64,000 nt of DNA from Streptomyces sp. NBC_00775 (lineage in GTDB: Bacteria > Actinomycetota > Actinomycetes > Streptomycetales > Streptomycetaceae), in the NCBI RefSeq assembly GCF_036347135.1, contig NZ_CP108938.1:7688001-7752000 (forward strand). Reading direction: 5' to 3'. Below, piece by piece: positions 15,133 to 24,046 of this stretch. Position 1 is the first letter of the stretch, and each line of letters opens with the position of its first letter. The translations under genes were made by a program, and so were the position numbers. The notes beneath the pieces are model-generated. The model did no database searches. It was not told the DNA's origin and saw only the letters and a list, made by a program, of their open reading frames with translations.

Positions 15133-16387
15133 GACGCCGGTGGCCCGGAAGCCCGGGAAACGCGATGTCCGGCTGTGGATCGCCGGAACCAGCGTCTCGC
15201 TGTTCGGCGACGCGGCCCTGTGGATCGCCCTCGGCGTCTGGATGAAGGACCTGACCGGTTCGAACGGAATGGCCGGACTGGCCTTCGCCGCCTATGTGGT
15301 GCCACGCCTCGGCGCCCCGTTCCTCGGCCTGGTCGTGGACCGTTTCCGCCGCCGGCCGCTGATCGCCCTGCTCAACTTCGTGCTGGCGGGCTGGGTCTGT
15401 CTGGCCTTCCTCGTCCATGACGAGCACCAGGCGTGGCTGCTCTACCTGGTGCTGTTCGGCATCGGACTGGGCGTCGGCATGCACAACGCGGCGGGCAGCG
15501 CCCTGCTCACCAATCTGGTGCACGCCGACGATCTGGGACCGACCAACGCACTGCTGCGGACCGTGCAGGAGGCCGGCATGCTCGCCGCCCCCGCGATCGG
15601 CTCGCTCCTGTACGTCAGCTTCGGCCCCCGCTTGGTGGCCGGAGTGGAAGTCGCGACCTTCCTGATCTGCGCGTTCAGCGTCCTCGCGGTCCGGGTGGAC
15701 GAGCCCGCGCCGAAGCCCCCCGAGGGCACGCTTCCGCAGGAACTGATGGCCGGCCTGCGCCACTTGGCACGCACGCCGCGGCTGCGGGCGGTGTCCATCG
15801 CCATGGGCGGCGGTCTGCTCGGCTTCGGCTTCATCGAGACGGTGATCTACGCCATCGCCGACCAGGGCCTGCACCGCAGCGCGGCGTTCGTCGGTGTGCT
15901 CACCGTCGCGAAGGGCATCGGCTCGGTGCTCGGCGGCCTGGCCGGCATGCGCGTACTCAAGCGGGTGGGGCCGGGCAGGGAGGGGCTGCTGACCGTGTGC
16001 GGCCTCAGCATGATGGCCCTCGGCTGCGCGATTGTGGTGCTGCCCGGCATCGTCGCGGCCCTGGCGGGCGTGTTCGTGATGGGCCTGGGCACCCCCGGCG
16101 CGGTCGTCGGTCTCTACACCTCGGTGCAGCGGAACTCTCCCGCGCAGTTGCAGGGCCGTGTCGCGTCGGTGGCGAGCATGCTCGCCACCGCCCCCCAGGT
16201 GTTGTCCGTGGCGACCGGTGCCGCGCTGATCGCCACCGTCGACTACCGGATCCTGCTGGTCGTCATGGTCGCCCTGATCGGTACCAGCGCCTGCTATCTG
16301 GCCCTTCGCGTACGCGGCTTCGACCACGCCGATGAGGCGCGGCCCGCCACGGCGGGCGTGGCCGAGCCGGCCGCCGCCGCCGACTGA
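15116..16387 (+). CDS. MFS transporter, likely product exporter
   Basis: 423 aa with about 12 hydrophobic segments and the MFS loop 2-3 motif (GLVVDRFRRRPLIALLNFV). It is similar in layout to the DHA3/enterobactin-exporter-like group. It overlaps the PCP gene by 17 bp and sits mid-operon, so it is expected to be co-expressed and to pump out the peptide hydroxamate, also serving as self-protection. A C-terminal Ala/Glu/Pro-rich tail of about 20 residues is soluble. No other resistance gene, such as a spare peptide deformylase, is visible in the cluster. Confidence 0.88.
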   Translation: MPTETETPVARKPGKRDVRLWIAGTSVSLFGDAALWIALGVWMKDLTGSNGMAGLAFAAYVVPRLGAPFLGLVVDRFRRRPLIALLNFVLAGWVCLAFLVHDEHQAWLLYLVLFGIGLGVGMHNAAGSALLTNLVHADDLGPTNALLRTVQEAGMLAAPAIGSLLYVSFGPRLVAGVEVATFLICAFSVLAVRVDEPAPKPPEGTLPQELMAGLRHLARTPRLRAVSIAMGGGLLGFGFIETVIYAIADQGLHRSAAFVGVLTVAKGIGSVLGGLAGMRVLKRVGPGREGLLTVCGLSMMALGCAIVVLPGIVAALAGVFVMGLGTPGAVVGLYTSVQRNSPAQLQGRVASVASMLATAPQVLSVATGAALIATVDYRILLVVMVALIGTSACYLALRVRGFDHADEARPATAGVAEPAAAAD

Positions 16388-16407
16388 TGGGCCCCGCGAA
16401 CGCACCG

Positions 16408-16451
16408 TATCCAGGCCCTATCTAGGCCCTATCCAGGCCGCATCCGGGCCG
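16408..16451. repeat. 11-bp tandem repeat before the C-A*-PCP-TE gene
   Basis: Four copies of TATCCAGGCCC-like 11-mers (16408, 16419, 16430, 16441) lie in the 104-bp gap between the MFS stop and the next ribosome site. Confidence 0.88.
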
Positions 16452-16491
16452 CACACAACCCGCTCGCCCCAGACATGGATTGGGAGACACC

Positions 16492-19344
16492 GTGACGAGC
16501 GCCCCCATAGCGCTGCCGCTGACGCCGCAGCAGAGAGGCGTGTACTTCCTGCACTGCCTGGCTCCGGACAGCGCCGTCTACAACGTGCCCATCGTGCTGC
16601 GGGTGCGGGGCGGGCTCGACCGCGAGCGGCTGCGTGCCGCCGTGGGCGCGTTGCAGTCCCGGCATCAGGCGCTGCGCCTGACCGTCGAGGAGCGCGACGG
16701 CCAGGTCCTTCAGCTGATCCACTCCGCCGAGGCCGCCGCCCCGGTCGAGGTGTCCTGGACGCGGCTGCCGGGAGCGGACGCGGAGACGGCGGCCGGGGAG
16801 GCCGTACGGCGGGCGGCCCAGCCCTTCGACGTCGTACGCGGCCCGCTGATGCGTGTCGACGTGGTGGAGCTGAGCCCCGACGACCACGCGCTGGTGCTGT
16901 GCTTCCACCACCTGATCATCGACGAGGTCGCCGCGACCGCGCTGGCGGGCGAGCTGGACCGGCTCTACGGCGATCCGGCCGCCCTTCCCGCGGCCGGCCC
17001 CGAGCACCAGTACGCGGACTTCTGCGCCGGGCTGCTGGCCGAGCCCGACCCCGCGGGTCTCGCGTTCTGGCGCGACCGGCTGGCCGGGATGCCCGTGCTG
17101 CCGCTGCCGGAGGAGCACATCCCCGAGGAGCACGGCCTGTTCACCGGGGACCGGGTCGGATTCACGGTGCCGGAGAAGACCGCCGCGCGGCTCGCCGAGG
17201 TGTGCCGCGGCCACCGGGTCTCGGAGTTCATGGTCTTCCACGCCGCGCTGATGGTGCTGCTGCACCGCTGGACCGGCGCCGCCGACATCGCGGTCGGCAC
17301 CCCGATGAGCGGCCGGATCGATCTGCGGTTCGCCGAGACCGTGGGCTTCTTCCAGAACACGGTCGTCCTGCGCGGCGCGGTGGTGCCCGAGCAGGGCTTC
17401 GCCGCACTGCTCAAGACCGCCCGGCGGACCGTTCTGGAGAGTCTGCAACGCCAGGACACGCCCTTCGAGGCGGTGGTGGACGCACTGCGCCCGGCACGCG
17501 AGTCCACCCGCAACCCGCTGTTCCAGGCGGCCCTCGTCTTCAACCGCCGCAAGGTGGAGCAGGACTGGACCCTCCCCGGTCTTCAGGTGGAGCCGCTGCC
17601 GTTCGTGTGGCCGGCCTCCCACTTCGACCTGACCCTCACGCTGCTGCACGAATCCGGCGTGCTCAAGGGCGACTTCGCCTACAGCGCGCAGCGCTTCACG
17701 AAGGAGACCGTGGAGCGCGTGGTGGCGGTGTTCCTGCACCTCCTCGACGGTCTGCTGGCCGCTCCGGACGCCCCGGTCGGCGACGTGGAACTGATGGACG
17801 CCGACGACCTCGAACACGTACTGGCCCTCGGCACGCGGGCCGGCCGGTACGTCCTGGACGAGCGGCTGCGCCCCCTGCCGCTCGGCTTCTACGGCGCGGT
17901 GCACACCGGCGACCCCTCCGCCGGGGTCACCACCGCCACCGGCGAGCGGGGCAGATTCGCCCCGGACGGCCGCTTCGAACTGTGGCGCGACCCGGCCGAG
18001 GCGGCCCTGGCGGCCCACCCGGCCGTAAGCGCCGCCGTCATCGTCTCCTGCGCGCAGGGCGAGGGCGACGGTCACGAGACCGTCGGCTGCGTCGTACCGC
18101 GTCCCGGCACGGAACTCCCCAGCGCACGCGAGCTGTTGACCCATCTGCAGGCCCGGGTGCCCGCTCATCTCGTTCCCCAGCGGATCGTGTTCTGCGCGGC
18201 GATCCCCGCCGGCGCGGACGGCCGCCCCGACCTCGACGCGGTGGCCGAGCTGGTCGCCGCCCGCCCGGAGCCGGACGGCCGGCCGGACGAGCCGGCGGAC
18301 GAGGAACCGCGGGACGAGACCGAGCGGCGGCTGGCCGGCCTCTTCGAGGAGCTGCTGGGCGTACCCGGCCTCGGCCGGTACGACAACTTCTTCGACTTCG
18401 GCGGCCACTCGCTGCTGGCCGTACGTCTGGTCGCGCGGGTCGCCGAGGAGTTCGGCCGGCCGCTGGGCGTCGGGGTGTTCATGAACCACCCGACCGTGGC
18501 CGCGCTGGCCCGGGTCCTGGCCGACGGGACACCGGCGGAGGCCGGCGGCCTGGTCCGGCTGCGGGAGGGCGACGGCGGATCCGGCGACCTAGGGGGTGTT
18601 CCCCTGGCGGTGGCCCTGATCCACCCCGTCGGCGGCACCCTCATGTGCTACGGCGACCTCGTCTCCCTGCTCCCCGCGGGCGTCGAGGTCGTCGGCCTGG
18701 AAAGGGTCGCGGGCACGCACCCCGAGGACACCTCCTACCAGGACCTGGTGAGCCGGTACGCCGCCACGCTGGCCGGGGCCCTGCCCGGCCGCCGTATCGC
18801 CCTGCTCGGCTGGTCGCTCGGCGGAGTCCTGGCGCACTCGGTCGCGGCGGAACTCGGCGCGCTCGGCCACGACGTGGCACTGGTCGCCCTGCTCGACTCC
18901 CTCGCCCAGCGCACCGGGGAGGACGCCGAGCGGATGTCGGGCACCGGCGCCGAACTGTTCGCGCTCGCCGCGTCGGTACGCCAGGACGGCACCGGCGTGC
19001 TCGGCGCCACCGCCGGGCGGCAGCTGCTGATGCGCCGCTTCGGCGTCGACCTGGCCGCGCTGCGCGAGACGCCCGCCGAGCAGGCCGCGCGGATGCTGGA
19101 GGACTGGGGCCGGCTGCTCGGCCTGGTCGCCGAGTGCGCACCGGCCCTGCCCGCGGCGCCCGTCCAGCTGTTCCTGTGCGCGGACAACCCGCCCGGATAC
19201 CCCGAGGCGCTCGCCGCGAGCTGGGAGGGCCTGCACGGGGAACTCGACGTGCGCAGCGTGCCCGGCACCCACACCGAGGTGCTCGGCTCTCCCGCCGTCG
19301 AGCAGGTCGTGGCGGCGTTCCTGGAGCGGATCGAGCGGTCATGA
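16492..19344 (+). CDS. NRPS protein: condensation - vestigial adenylation - PCP - thioesterase
   Basis: 950 aa from GTG 16492 (GGGAG 5 nt upstream). Residues 1-430 are a condensation domain with HHLIIDE near 139. Residues about 440-610 are a remnant of an A domain C-terminal half (YVLDERLRPLPLGFYGAV, PDGRFELW, EAALAAHPAVSAAVIVS, LQARVPAHLVPQRIV). The ATP-binding core is deleted and the A10 motif reads AGADGRPDLDA, without the catalytic Lys. A PCP (YDNFFDFGGHSLLAV, Ser about 641) and a type I thioesterase (LGWSLGG, Ser about 775; GTHTEV, His about 927) follow. It should accept an amino acid from a free A domain, condense, and release the chain by hydrolysis. Confidence 0.9.
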   Translation: MTSAPIALPLTPQQRGVYFLHCLAPDSAVYNVPIVLRVRGGLDRERLRAAVGALQSRHQALRLTVEERDGQVLQLIHSAEAAAPVEVSWTRLPGADAETAAGEAVRRAAQPFDVVRGPLMRVDVVELSPDDHALVLCFHHLIIDEVAATALAGELDRLYGDPAALPAAGPEHQYADFCAGLLAEPDPAGLAFWRDRLAGMPVLPLPEEHIPEEHGLFTGDRVGFTVPEKTAARLAEVCRGHRVSEFMVFHAALMVLLHRWTGAADIAVGTPMSGRIDLRFAETVGFFQNTVVLRGAVVPEQGFAALLKTARRTVLESLQRQDTPFEAVVDALRPARESTRNPLFQAALVFNRRKVEQDWTLPGLQVEPLPFVWPASHFDLTLTLLHESGVLKGDFAYSAQRFTKETVERVVAVFLHLLDGLLAAPDAPVGDVELMDADDLEHVLALGTRAGRYVLDERLRPLPLGFYGAVHTGDPSAGVTTATGERGRFAPDGRFELWRDPAEAALAAHPAVSAAVIVSCAQGEGDGHETVGCVVPRPGTELPSARELLTHLQARVPAHLVPQRIVFCAAIPAGADGRPDLDAVAELVAARPEPDGRPDEPADEEPRDETERRLAGLFEELLGVPGLGRYDNFFDFGGHSLLAVRLVARVAEEFGRPLGVGVFMNHPTVAALARVLADGTPAEAGGLVRLREGDGGSGDLGGVPLAVALIHPVGGTLMCYGDLVSLLPAGVEVVGLERVAGTHPEDTSYQDLVSRYAATLAGALPGRRIALLGWSLGGVLAHSVAAELGALGHDVALVALLDSLAQRTGEDAERMSGTGAELFALAASVRQDGTGVLGATAGRQLLMRRFGVDLAALRETPAEQAARMLEDWGRLLGLVAECAPALPAAPVQLFLCADNPPGYPEALAASWEGLHGELDVRSVPGTHTEVLGSPAVEQVVAAFLERIERS

Positions 19345-20267
19345 CGCACCCTCGGGTCGCCAAGGACTGGTACGAGAGCGCCGGGGTGCGCGGCGCGCCC
19401 CGCCGGATGCTGGAGGAGGACCGCGAGGCGGGGCTGAAGGTGTTCCCCGAGGCGCTGGTCCCGCATCTGCGCCACGAGGGGCTCGCGGACCTCGGCGCCG
19501 AGGGCCGCCGGGCGCTGCTGACCCAGCACTTCTACCAGTACATGCAGTTCACCGCACACCTGGAGACCAAGGTCGTCAACCGGGGGGCCGCGATGGTGGC
19601 GCACGGCGAGACCGACCTCGACGTGGGGCCCGGCGCCCGGCTGGACGCCTTCAAGATCTACAGCGACGAGGCGTACCACGCGCTGTTCAGCCTGGACGTG
19701 GTCCAGCAGGTCGAGAAGGTCACGGCCGTCCCGGTGCTGCCCTACGACTTCGGTCCGCGGATGGAGCGGCTGGACCGCACCGCCGACCGTTTCCTGCCGG
19801 ACCACGGCTCGCTCGCCCAGCTGCTCCAGGTTGTCGCCTTCGAGACCGTGGTGACCAGGTTCCTCAGCCGGATACCGCGCGACGAGACGGTGTTCCGCGT
19901 GGTGCGCGAGGTCGTCGGCGACCACGTCCGTGACGAGGTGCACCACCACGCCTACTTCACCCGGTTCTTCAAGGAACTGTGGGCCGGGCTCTCCCCGGCG
20001 CTGCGGGTCAAGGTGGCGTGCGGCATGCCGCACTTCGTCAACGACTGCCTGCGCCCCGACCTCGGCCCGGTCCGCGCCGCCCTGCTCTCGGCCGGCCTCA
20101 CCACAGACCGCGCCGAGGAGGTGATCCGCGACTGCTACCGCGAGGAGACGCTCGTCGCGGCGGTGCGCGACGCCGGACGGCACACCTTGGGGCTGTGCGA
20201 GTACGTGGGCGCCTTCGACATCCCCGAGGCACAGGAACAGCTGCGGGTGCTGGGGCTCGCCGACTGA
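19341..20267 (+). CDS. AurF-like di-iron N-oxygenase
   Basis: 308 aa, ATG 19341 overlapping the previous stop (ATGA). The di-iron ligand pattern of the AurF/CmlI family is complete: E75 (FTAHLETKVV), E110 and H113 (YSDEAYHALF), E168 (VAFETVV), H195, E199 and H202 (DHVRDEVHHHAYF). AurF oxidises arylamines to nitro groups. In the actinonin pathway an AurF-like enzyme was reported to hydroxylate the terminal amide nitrogen to a hydroxamate. Together with the AsnB-like amidotransferase of this cluster, the same role is the best prediction here. Its stop codon lies in a tandem repeat. Confidence 0.9.
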   Translation: MTHPRVAKDWYESAGVRGAPRRMLEEDREAGLKVFPEALVPHLRHEGLADLGAEGRRALLTQHFYQYMQFTAHLETKVVNRGAAMVAHGETDLDVGPGARLDAFKIYSDEAYHALFSLDVVQQVEKVTAVPVLPYDFGPRMERLDRTADRFLPDHGSLAQLLQVVAFETVVTRFLSRIPRDETVFRVVREVVGDHVRDEVHHHAYFTRFFKELWAGLSPALRVKVACGMPHFVNDCLRPDLGPVRAALLSAGLTTDRAEEVIRDCYREETLVAAVRDAGRHTLGLCEYVGAFDIPEAQEQLRVLGLAD

Positions 20268-20322
20268 CGGAACAGCCGACTGACGGAACAGCCGACTGAC
20301 GGAACAGCCGACTGACGGAAGG
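20259..20322. repeat. 16-bp tandem repeat spanning the N-oxygenase stop codon
   Basis: Four exact copies of GCCGACTGACGGAACA start at 20259, 20275, 20291 and 20307. The first contains the true stop TGA (20265-20267), so each copy carries a TGA. It fills most of the 73-bp gap between the convergent operons. No hairpin terminator is obvious there. Confidence 0.93.
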
Positions 20323-20340
20323 GTCGGCCGACGGAGGGGA

Positions 20341-22521
20341 TCAGCCCCTCAGCGCCGTGCTGAGCGTCGTGCCGAGCGACGCGCGGTCCACCGTGCCCGA
20401 GGGCGTACGGGGGAGACAGTCGAGGACGTGCACAGCGGGCTGGGGCCAGCCGGACGGCCAGGCGCGCCGGACGGTACGCCGCCACAGGCGCCGATCGGCA
20501 TCCGCACCGGCATCCGCACCGGCGACCGGTACGACCACCGCGGACACCCGGGGGACCGCGTCCCCGGCCCTCGGCTCCCACAGGACGGCGGCCTCGCGCA
20601 CACCCGGCAGCGCGGCGATCACGGCCTCGGCGTCGGCGCGGTCGAGGAGCCGGCCGGCCCAGCCGTGGGCCAGGTCCACCGGGCCCAGCAGGCGGATCCG
20701 GTCGGCCGCGTCGATCCACGCGCGCAGCGCACCGGGCCGCGGGTCGTCGGCGAGCCCGAGCAGGCCGGGGATGCCGGGTGGCAGAGCCCGCCCGGCCGGG
20801 TCCGTCACCTGGAAGCGGAGGCCGGGGGCCGGGTCGGTGAGCCAGATCCCGTACGGATCGTCGGCCCGCCAGGCGCAGCCGCCGAGCCGGCCCAGCGCCG
20901 GATCGACGACGTCCAGCAGGACGCGCCCGCCCGCGCGGGAGAAGGCGGCCACCGCCGGTGTCGGCAGGAACTGCTCGACGGGGCAGCGCGCCACCCGCGA
21001 GGCGTCCGGCCCTGCCGCCACGGCGGTCAGCTCGGCGAAGGATCCCCGCACACCACCACCGTCGCCCGGTGACGGTGACGCGTCGCGCCCCGTCGAGGCG
21101 GCCCGTACGTATCCCTGCGCGAGCAGGCCCAGTGGGGTGTCGGGCCGCTCCGTGAGCTGCCCCAGCAACCGGGTGAAGTCGGCGGTCAGCCGGATCGCGC
21201 CCGCCGGATCGAGCGAGGCCGCCGTGAAGTCCAGCCGCCCGTACGCCGCGTCACCCTCCCGCCGGAGTTGCAGGATCACCTCGAAGGACCGGGTGGAGTT
21301 GGGCGCGAAGAAGTCCCAGTCGCACTCCAGGCCCGGCACCTCGCCGACATCACGGACCACCGTCGGGTAGGACACCCCGATCCGGTCGAAGGCGCCCTGG
21401 CTGACGTCCACCCCGTGGCGCCGGCGCAGCTCGCGCAGCACCCAGCCGAACGGGACCCGGCGGTAGCGGTGCACCAGGCCGAGCGCCCGCGCGCTGATCG
21501 CCAGGAGGTCGCGGAAGCTCGCGTCCCGTTCCACCTCGATCAGACAGGGCACGACATTGATCTGGAGGCCGATCTGATCCCGGGTCCGGGGAACGCTGGT
21601 GTCCACCGGAATCCCCACGACGAACCGGGAGTTGCCGTACTCGCTCAGCACGGCCGCGAGGCAGGCCACAAGGCCGGTGAAGAAGCTGGCCCCCGCCTCC
21701 TTGGTGAGCGTCCTGAGCCGGGCGCAGTGCTCGGCGGGCAGATCGAAGCGGGGCGTCGGCCGGACTTCCTCCCCGGGGTCGGCCCCGTCGCCCCGGGGCA
21801 GCACCAGTCCGGGCAGTGTCAGCAGATCGGCCGCCAGCCAGTGCTGGAGCACCTCGTCGAGTTCCTGGTCGATCTCGGGATGCTCGGGCAGGTCCTGGCG
21901 CTGGCGCTCCGGTGGGCCGGCCGCCGTGCGCAGCGCGGCTAGGGCGCTCAGGAACTGACGGGCGAACACGAACTTGGACCGTCCGTCGAAGGCGATGTGG
22001 TGCACCCCCACCACCAGCGTGCACCGCTGTTCGCCGTGGTCCAACAGGGAGAAGGCGATGGGGGAGCGCACGGTCAGGTCCCAGGGCCCGACACGGTTCT
22101 CGCGGTACCAGCGGCGGGCCGTCTCAAGCTCCCCGCCCGGCGCGGCGGGCAGCGGCAGTTCCTCGAACTGGAGGACCGCGGACGCCGGGTGGATCGCCAT
22201 CCGCGCCCCGGAGCCGCCGGTCTCGGAGCCGTCTGGCTCGTGTGTGACGACCAGGCCGCGAAGCTGCGGATGGTCGTCACACACGATCAGACAGGCGGCC
22301 CGCACCTGCTCCGCGGTCACGTCACCGCGCAGGAGCACCGACAGGAAGCCGCCGTTGATGGCCGAGGGATGCAGCTGCTGTTCCAGCCACATGGACTCCT
22401 GGGCCGGCGAGAGCCGGACCAGCGCGGGGCCGGGCGCGGCACCGGCCGGCGGCGCGGCGGGCACAACACCGGCCGGCGGCGCGGCGGGTACGGCACCGGT
22501 CGTCGGCGTCGGCTCAGACAC
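20341..22521 (-). CDS. NRPS condensation domain with vestigial adenylation tail
   Basis: 726 aa. A Pro/Ala repeat (AAPPAG) at residues 13-30 precedes a condensation domain with the catalytic HHIAFDG at 174-180. From about residue 500 the protein is a decayed C-terminal half of an A domain: PGLRFQVTDPAGRALPPGIPGLLGL, DRADAEAVIAALPGVREAAVLWE, and an A10-like CLPRTPSGTVDRASL in which the catalytic Lys of NGK is Thr. It has no carrier and no thioesterase. It starts inside the Pro adenylation gene (8-bp overlap). It probably joins the acyl-ACP to the first PCP-bound amino acid. Confidence 0.87.
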   Translation of the reverse strand: MSEPTPTTGAVPAAPPAGVVPAAPPAGAAPGPALVRLSPAQESMWLEQQLHPSAINGGFLSVLLRGDVTAEQVRAACLIVCDDHPQLRGLVVTHEPDGSETGGSGARMAIHPASAVLQFEELPLPAAPGGELETARRWYRENRVGPWDLTVRSPIAFSLLDHGEQRCTLVVGVHHIAFDGRSKFVFARQFLSALAALRTAAGPPERQRQDLPEHPEIDQELDEVLQHWLAADLLTLPGLVLPRGDGADPGEEVRPTPRFDLPAEHCARLRTLTKEAGASFFTGLVACLAAVLSEYGNSRFVVGIPVDTSVPRTRDQIGLQINVVPCLIEVERDASFRDLLAISARALGLVHRYRRVPFGWVLRELRRRHGVDVSQGAFDRIGVSYPTVVRDVGEVPGLECDWDFFAPNSTRSFEVILQLRREGDAAYGRLDFTAASLDPAGAIRLTADFTRLLGQLTERPDTPLGLLAQGYVRAASTGRDASPSPGDGGGVRGSFAELTAVAAGPDASRVARCPVEQFLPTPAVAAFSRAGGRVLLDVVDPALGRLGGCAWRADDPYGIWLTDPAPGLRFQVTDPAGRALPPGIPGLLGLADDPRPGALRAWIDAADRIRLLGPVDLAHGWAGRLLDRADAEAVIAALPGVREAAVLWEPRAGDAVPRVSAVVVPVAGADAGADADRRLWRRTVRRAWPSGWPQPAVHVLDCLPRTPSGTVDRASLGTTLSTALRG

Positions 22522-24046
22522 GTGCCGTCCCGCTGTCCCGCAGTGCGCGCCGTGCCACCTTGCCGCTGGCCGTCAACGGCAGTTCCGGTACGACGATGTA
22601 GCGGACGGGCACCATGTAGTCCGGCAGGGCCGCGGCACAGGCCGCGCGCAGGGCCGCGGCGTCCAGCGGGCCGGACGCGTCGGGGTCGGGCACCACATAG
22701 GCGTGCAGCGCTGTCGTACGGTCCTGGCCGTGGCCGATCACGGCGGCCCGGCGCACACCGGGGACCCGGCCGAGTACGGCTTCGACCTCGCCCGGCTCGA
22801 CCCGGTAACCGCGCACTTTCAGCTGGTCGTCGATGCGTCCGACGAAGTGCAGCAGACCGTCCTCCAGCCGGACCCTGTCGCCGGTGAGATAGCCGCGCCG
22901 GCTGCCTCCGGCGACATGGGGAAGTTCCGGGAACTTGGCATGGGTCAGCCGGTCGTCTCCGAGGTAGCCGAGGGCCAGGCAGCGCCCGGCCACCACCAGT
23001 TCGGCCTCGTCGCCCTCGGCGAAGGGGGCCAGTACGCCGTCCGCGAGTCGCAGCAGCTCCGCCCCGACGGCGGGGCCGCCGAGCGGTGGATGCACCGGCC
23101 AGTCCTCCGGGGCTCCCGGCAGCCGGTGCTCCGTCACCACGTGGGTCTCGCTGGGCCCGTACTGGTTGACCAGCGTCGCGTCCAGGCCCGCGAACAGCCT
23201 GCGCACCTCCTCGTTGACGACCAGCCGCTCCCCGGAGACGACGATCTCTCGCAGTGCCGTCAGCCGGTGGCCGGTCACCGGGACGGCGACGGCGAGCGCG
23301 TGCAGCGAGGTCACCGGGAGGAAGGCGCGCGCCACGGCCTGGTCGTGCAGCAGGGCCGCGAGCAGGAACGGGTCGCGCCGGACCGTGTCGTCGACCACGA
23401 CCAGCGTGGCCCCGGCCGTCCAGGTGGCCACCAGTTCCTGGAATCCGACGTCGAAGCCGACGGACGCCGTGTGCGTGGTGCGGGGGGCCCGCGGCCACTC
23501 CCACGTGTCCAGGTGCCAGGAGGCGAGGTCCTCCAGGACGACGGGCGGCACCGCCACACACTTGGGCGTACCCGTCGAACCCGAGGTGGCGACGACGTAG
23601 GCGACCGGCCCGGTCAGGGACGGCGCGGGGCCGGGAGCCGCCGCCCCGTGCAGGCCCTGGACGGTGGCCTCGGCGCGGTGTGCGTCCGGGCCGACGTACC
23701 CGGAGCCGAGGTCCACGGACGGGACGGCGGCGTCGCGCAGTACCAGCGCGGTCCCGGCGGCCCCGACGATCCGGGCCAGTCGCTCCGGGGGCAGTGCCGG
23801 GTCCAGCGCGACGACAGCGGCCCCGGCACGCCAGATGCCCAGGACCGCGGCACAGCGCCACCAGCCGCGCGGCGCCAGCAGCCCGACGGTGTCGCCGGGG
23901 ACCACGCCCCGGTCGGCCAGCCCTGTCGCCACCCGGGCGGAGGCCTCCGCCAGCTGGGCGTAGGTGTACTCCGTGCCGTCGTGGTGCACCGCGATCCGGC
24001 TGCCGTGGGTCTCGCAGACGACGACGAGCGCGTCCGTGAGGGACAT
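22514..24046 (-). CDS. Stand-alone NRPS adenylation domain, predicted proline-like specificity
   Basis: 510 aa from ATG 24046, which overlaps the AsnB-like stop by one base (TGATG). Motifs: A3 VATSGSTGTPKCVAV, A4 SVGFDVGFQEL, A5 NQYGPSETHVV, A7 YLTGDRVRL, A8 GRIDDQLKVRGYRVEPGEVE, A10 LTASGKVARRAL with the Lys present. The specificity residues align by eye as D-V-Q-F-V-S-Q-V-V-K, close to the proline code DVQFVAHVVK with Ser and Gln replacing Ala and His. Proline or a close cyclic analogue (pipecolate, modified proline) is likely. It acts in trans on one of the cluster PCPs. Confidence 0.88.
   Translation of the reverse strand: MSLTDALVVVCETHGSRIAVHHDGTEYTYAQLAEASARVATGLADRGVVPGDTVGLLAPRGWWRCAAVLGIWRAGAAVVALDPALPPERLARIVGAAGTALVLRDAAVPSVDLGSGYVGPDAHRAEATVQGLHGAAAPGPAPSLTGPVAYVVATSGSTGTPKCVAVPPVVLEDLASWHLDTWEWPRAPRTTHTASVGFDVGFQELVATWTAGATLVVVDDTVRRDPFLLAALLHDQAVARAFLPVTSLHALAVAVPVTGHRLTALREIVVSGERLVVNEEVRRLFAGLDATLVNQYGPSETHVVTEHRLPGAPEDWPVHPPLGGPAVGAELLRLADGVLAPFAEGDEAELVVAGRCLALGYLGDDRLTHAKFPELPHVAGGSRRGYLTGDRVRLEDGLLHFVGRIDDQLKVRGYRVEPGEVEAVLGRVPGVRRAAVIGHGQDRTTALHAYVVPDPDASGPLDAAALRAACAAALPDYMVPVRYIVVPELPLTASGKVARRALRDSGTARV

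Noticed and set aside
13302..24046. Assignment of the cluster as matlystatin itself.
   Set aside because: No decarboxylase-dehydrogenase and no piperazate-forming genes are present, and the second A-domain code is proline-like.
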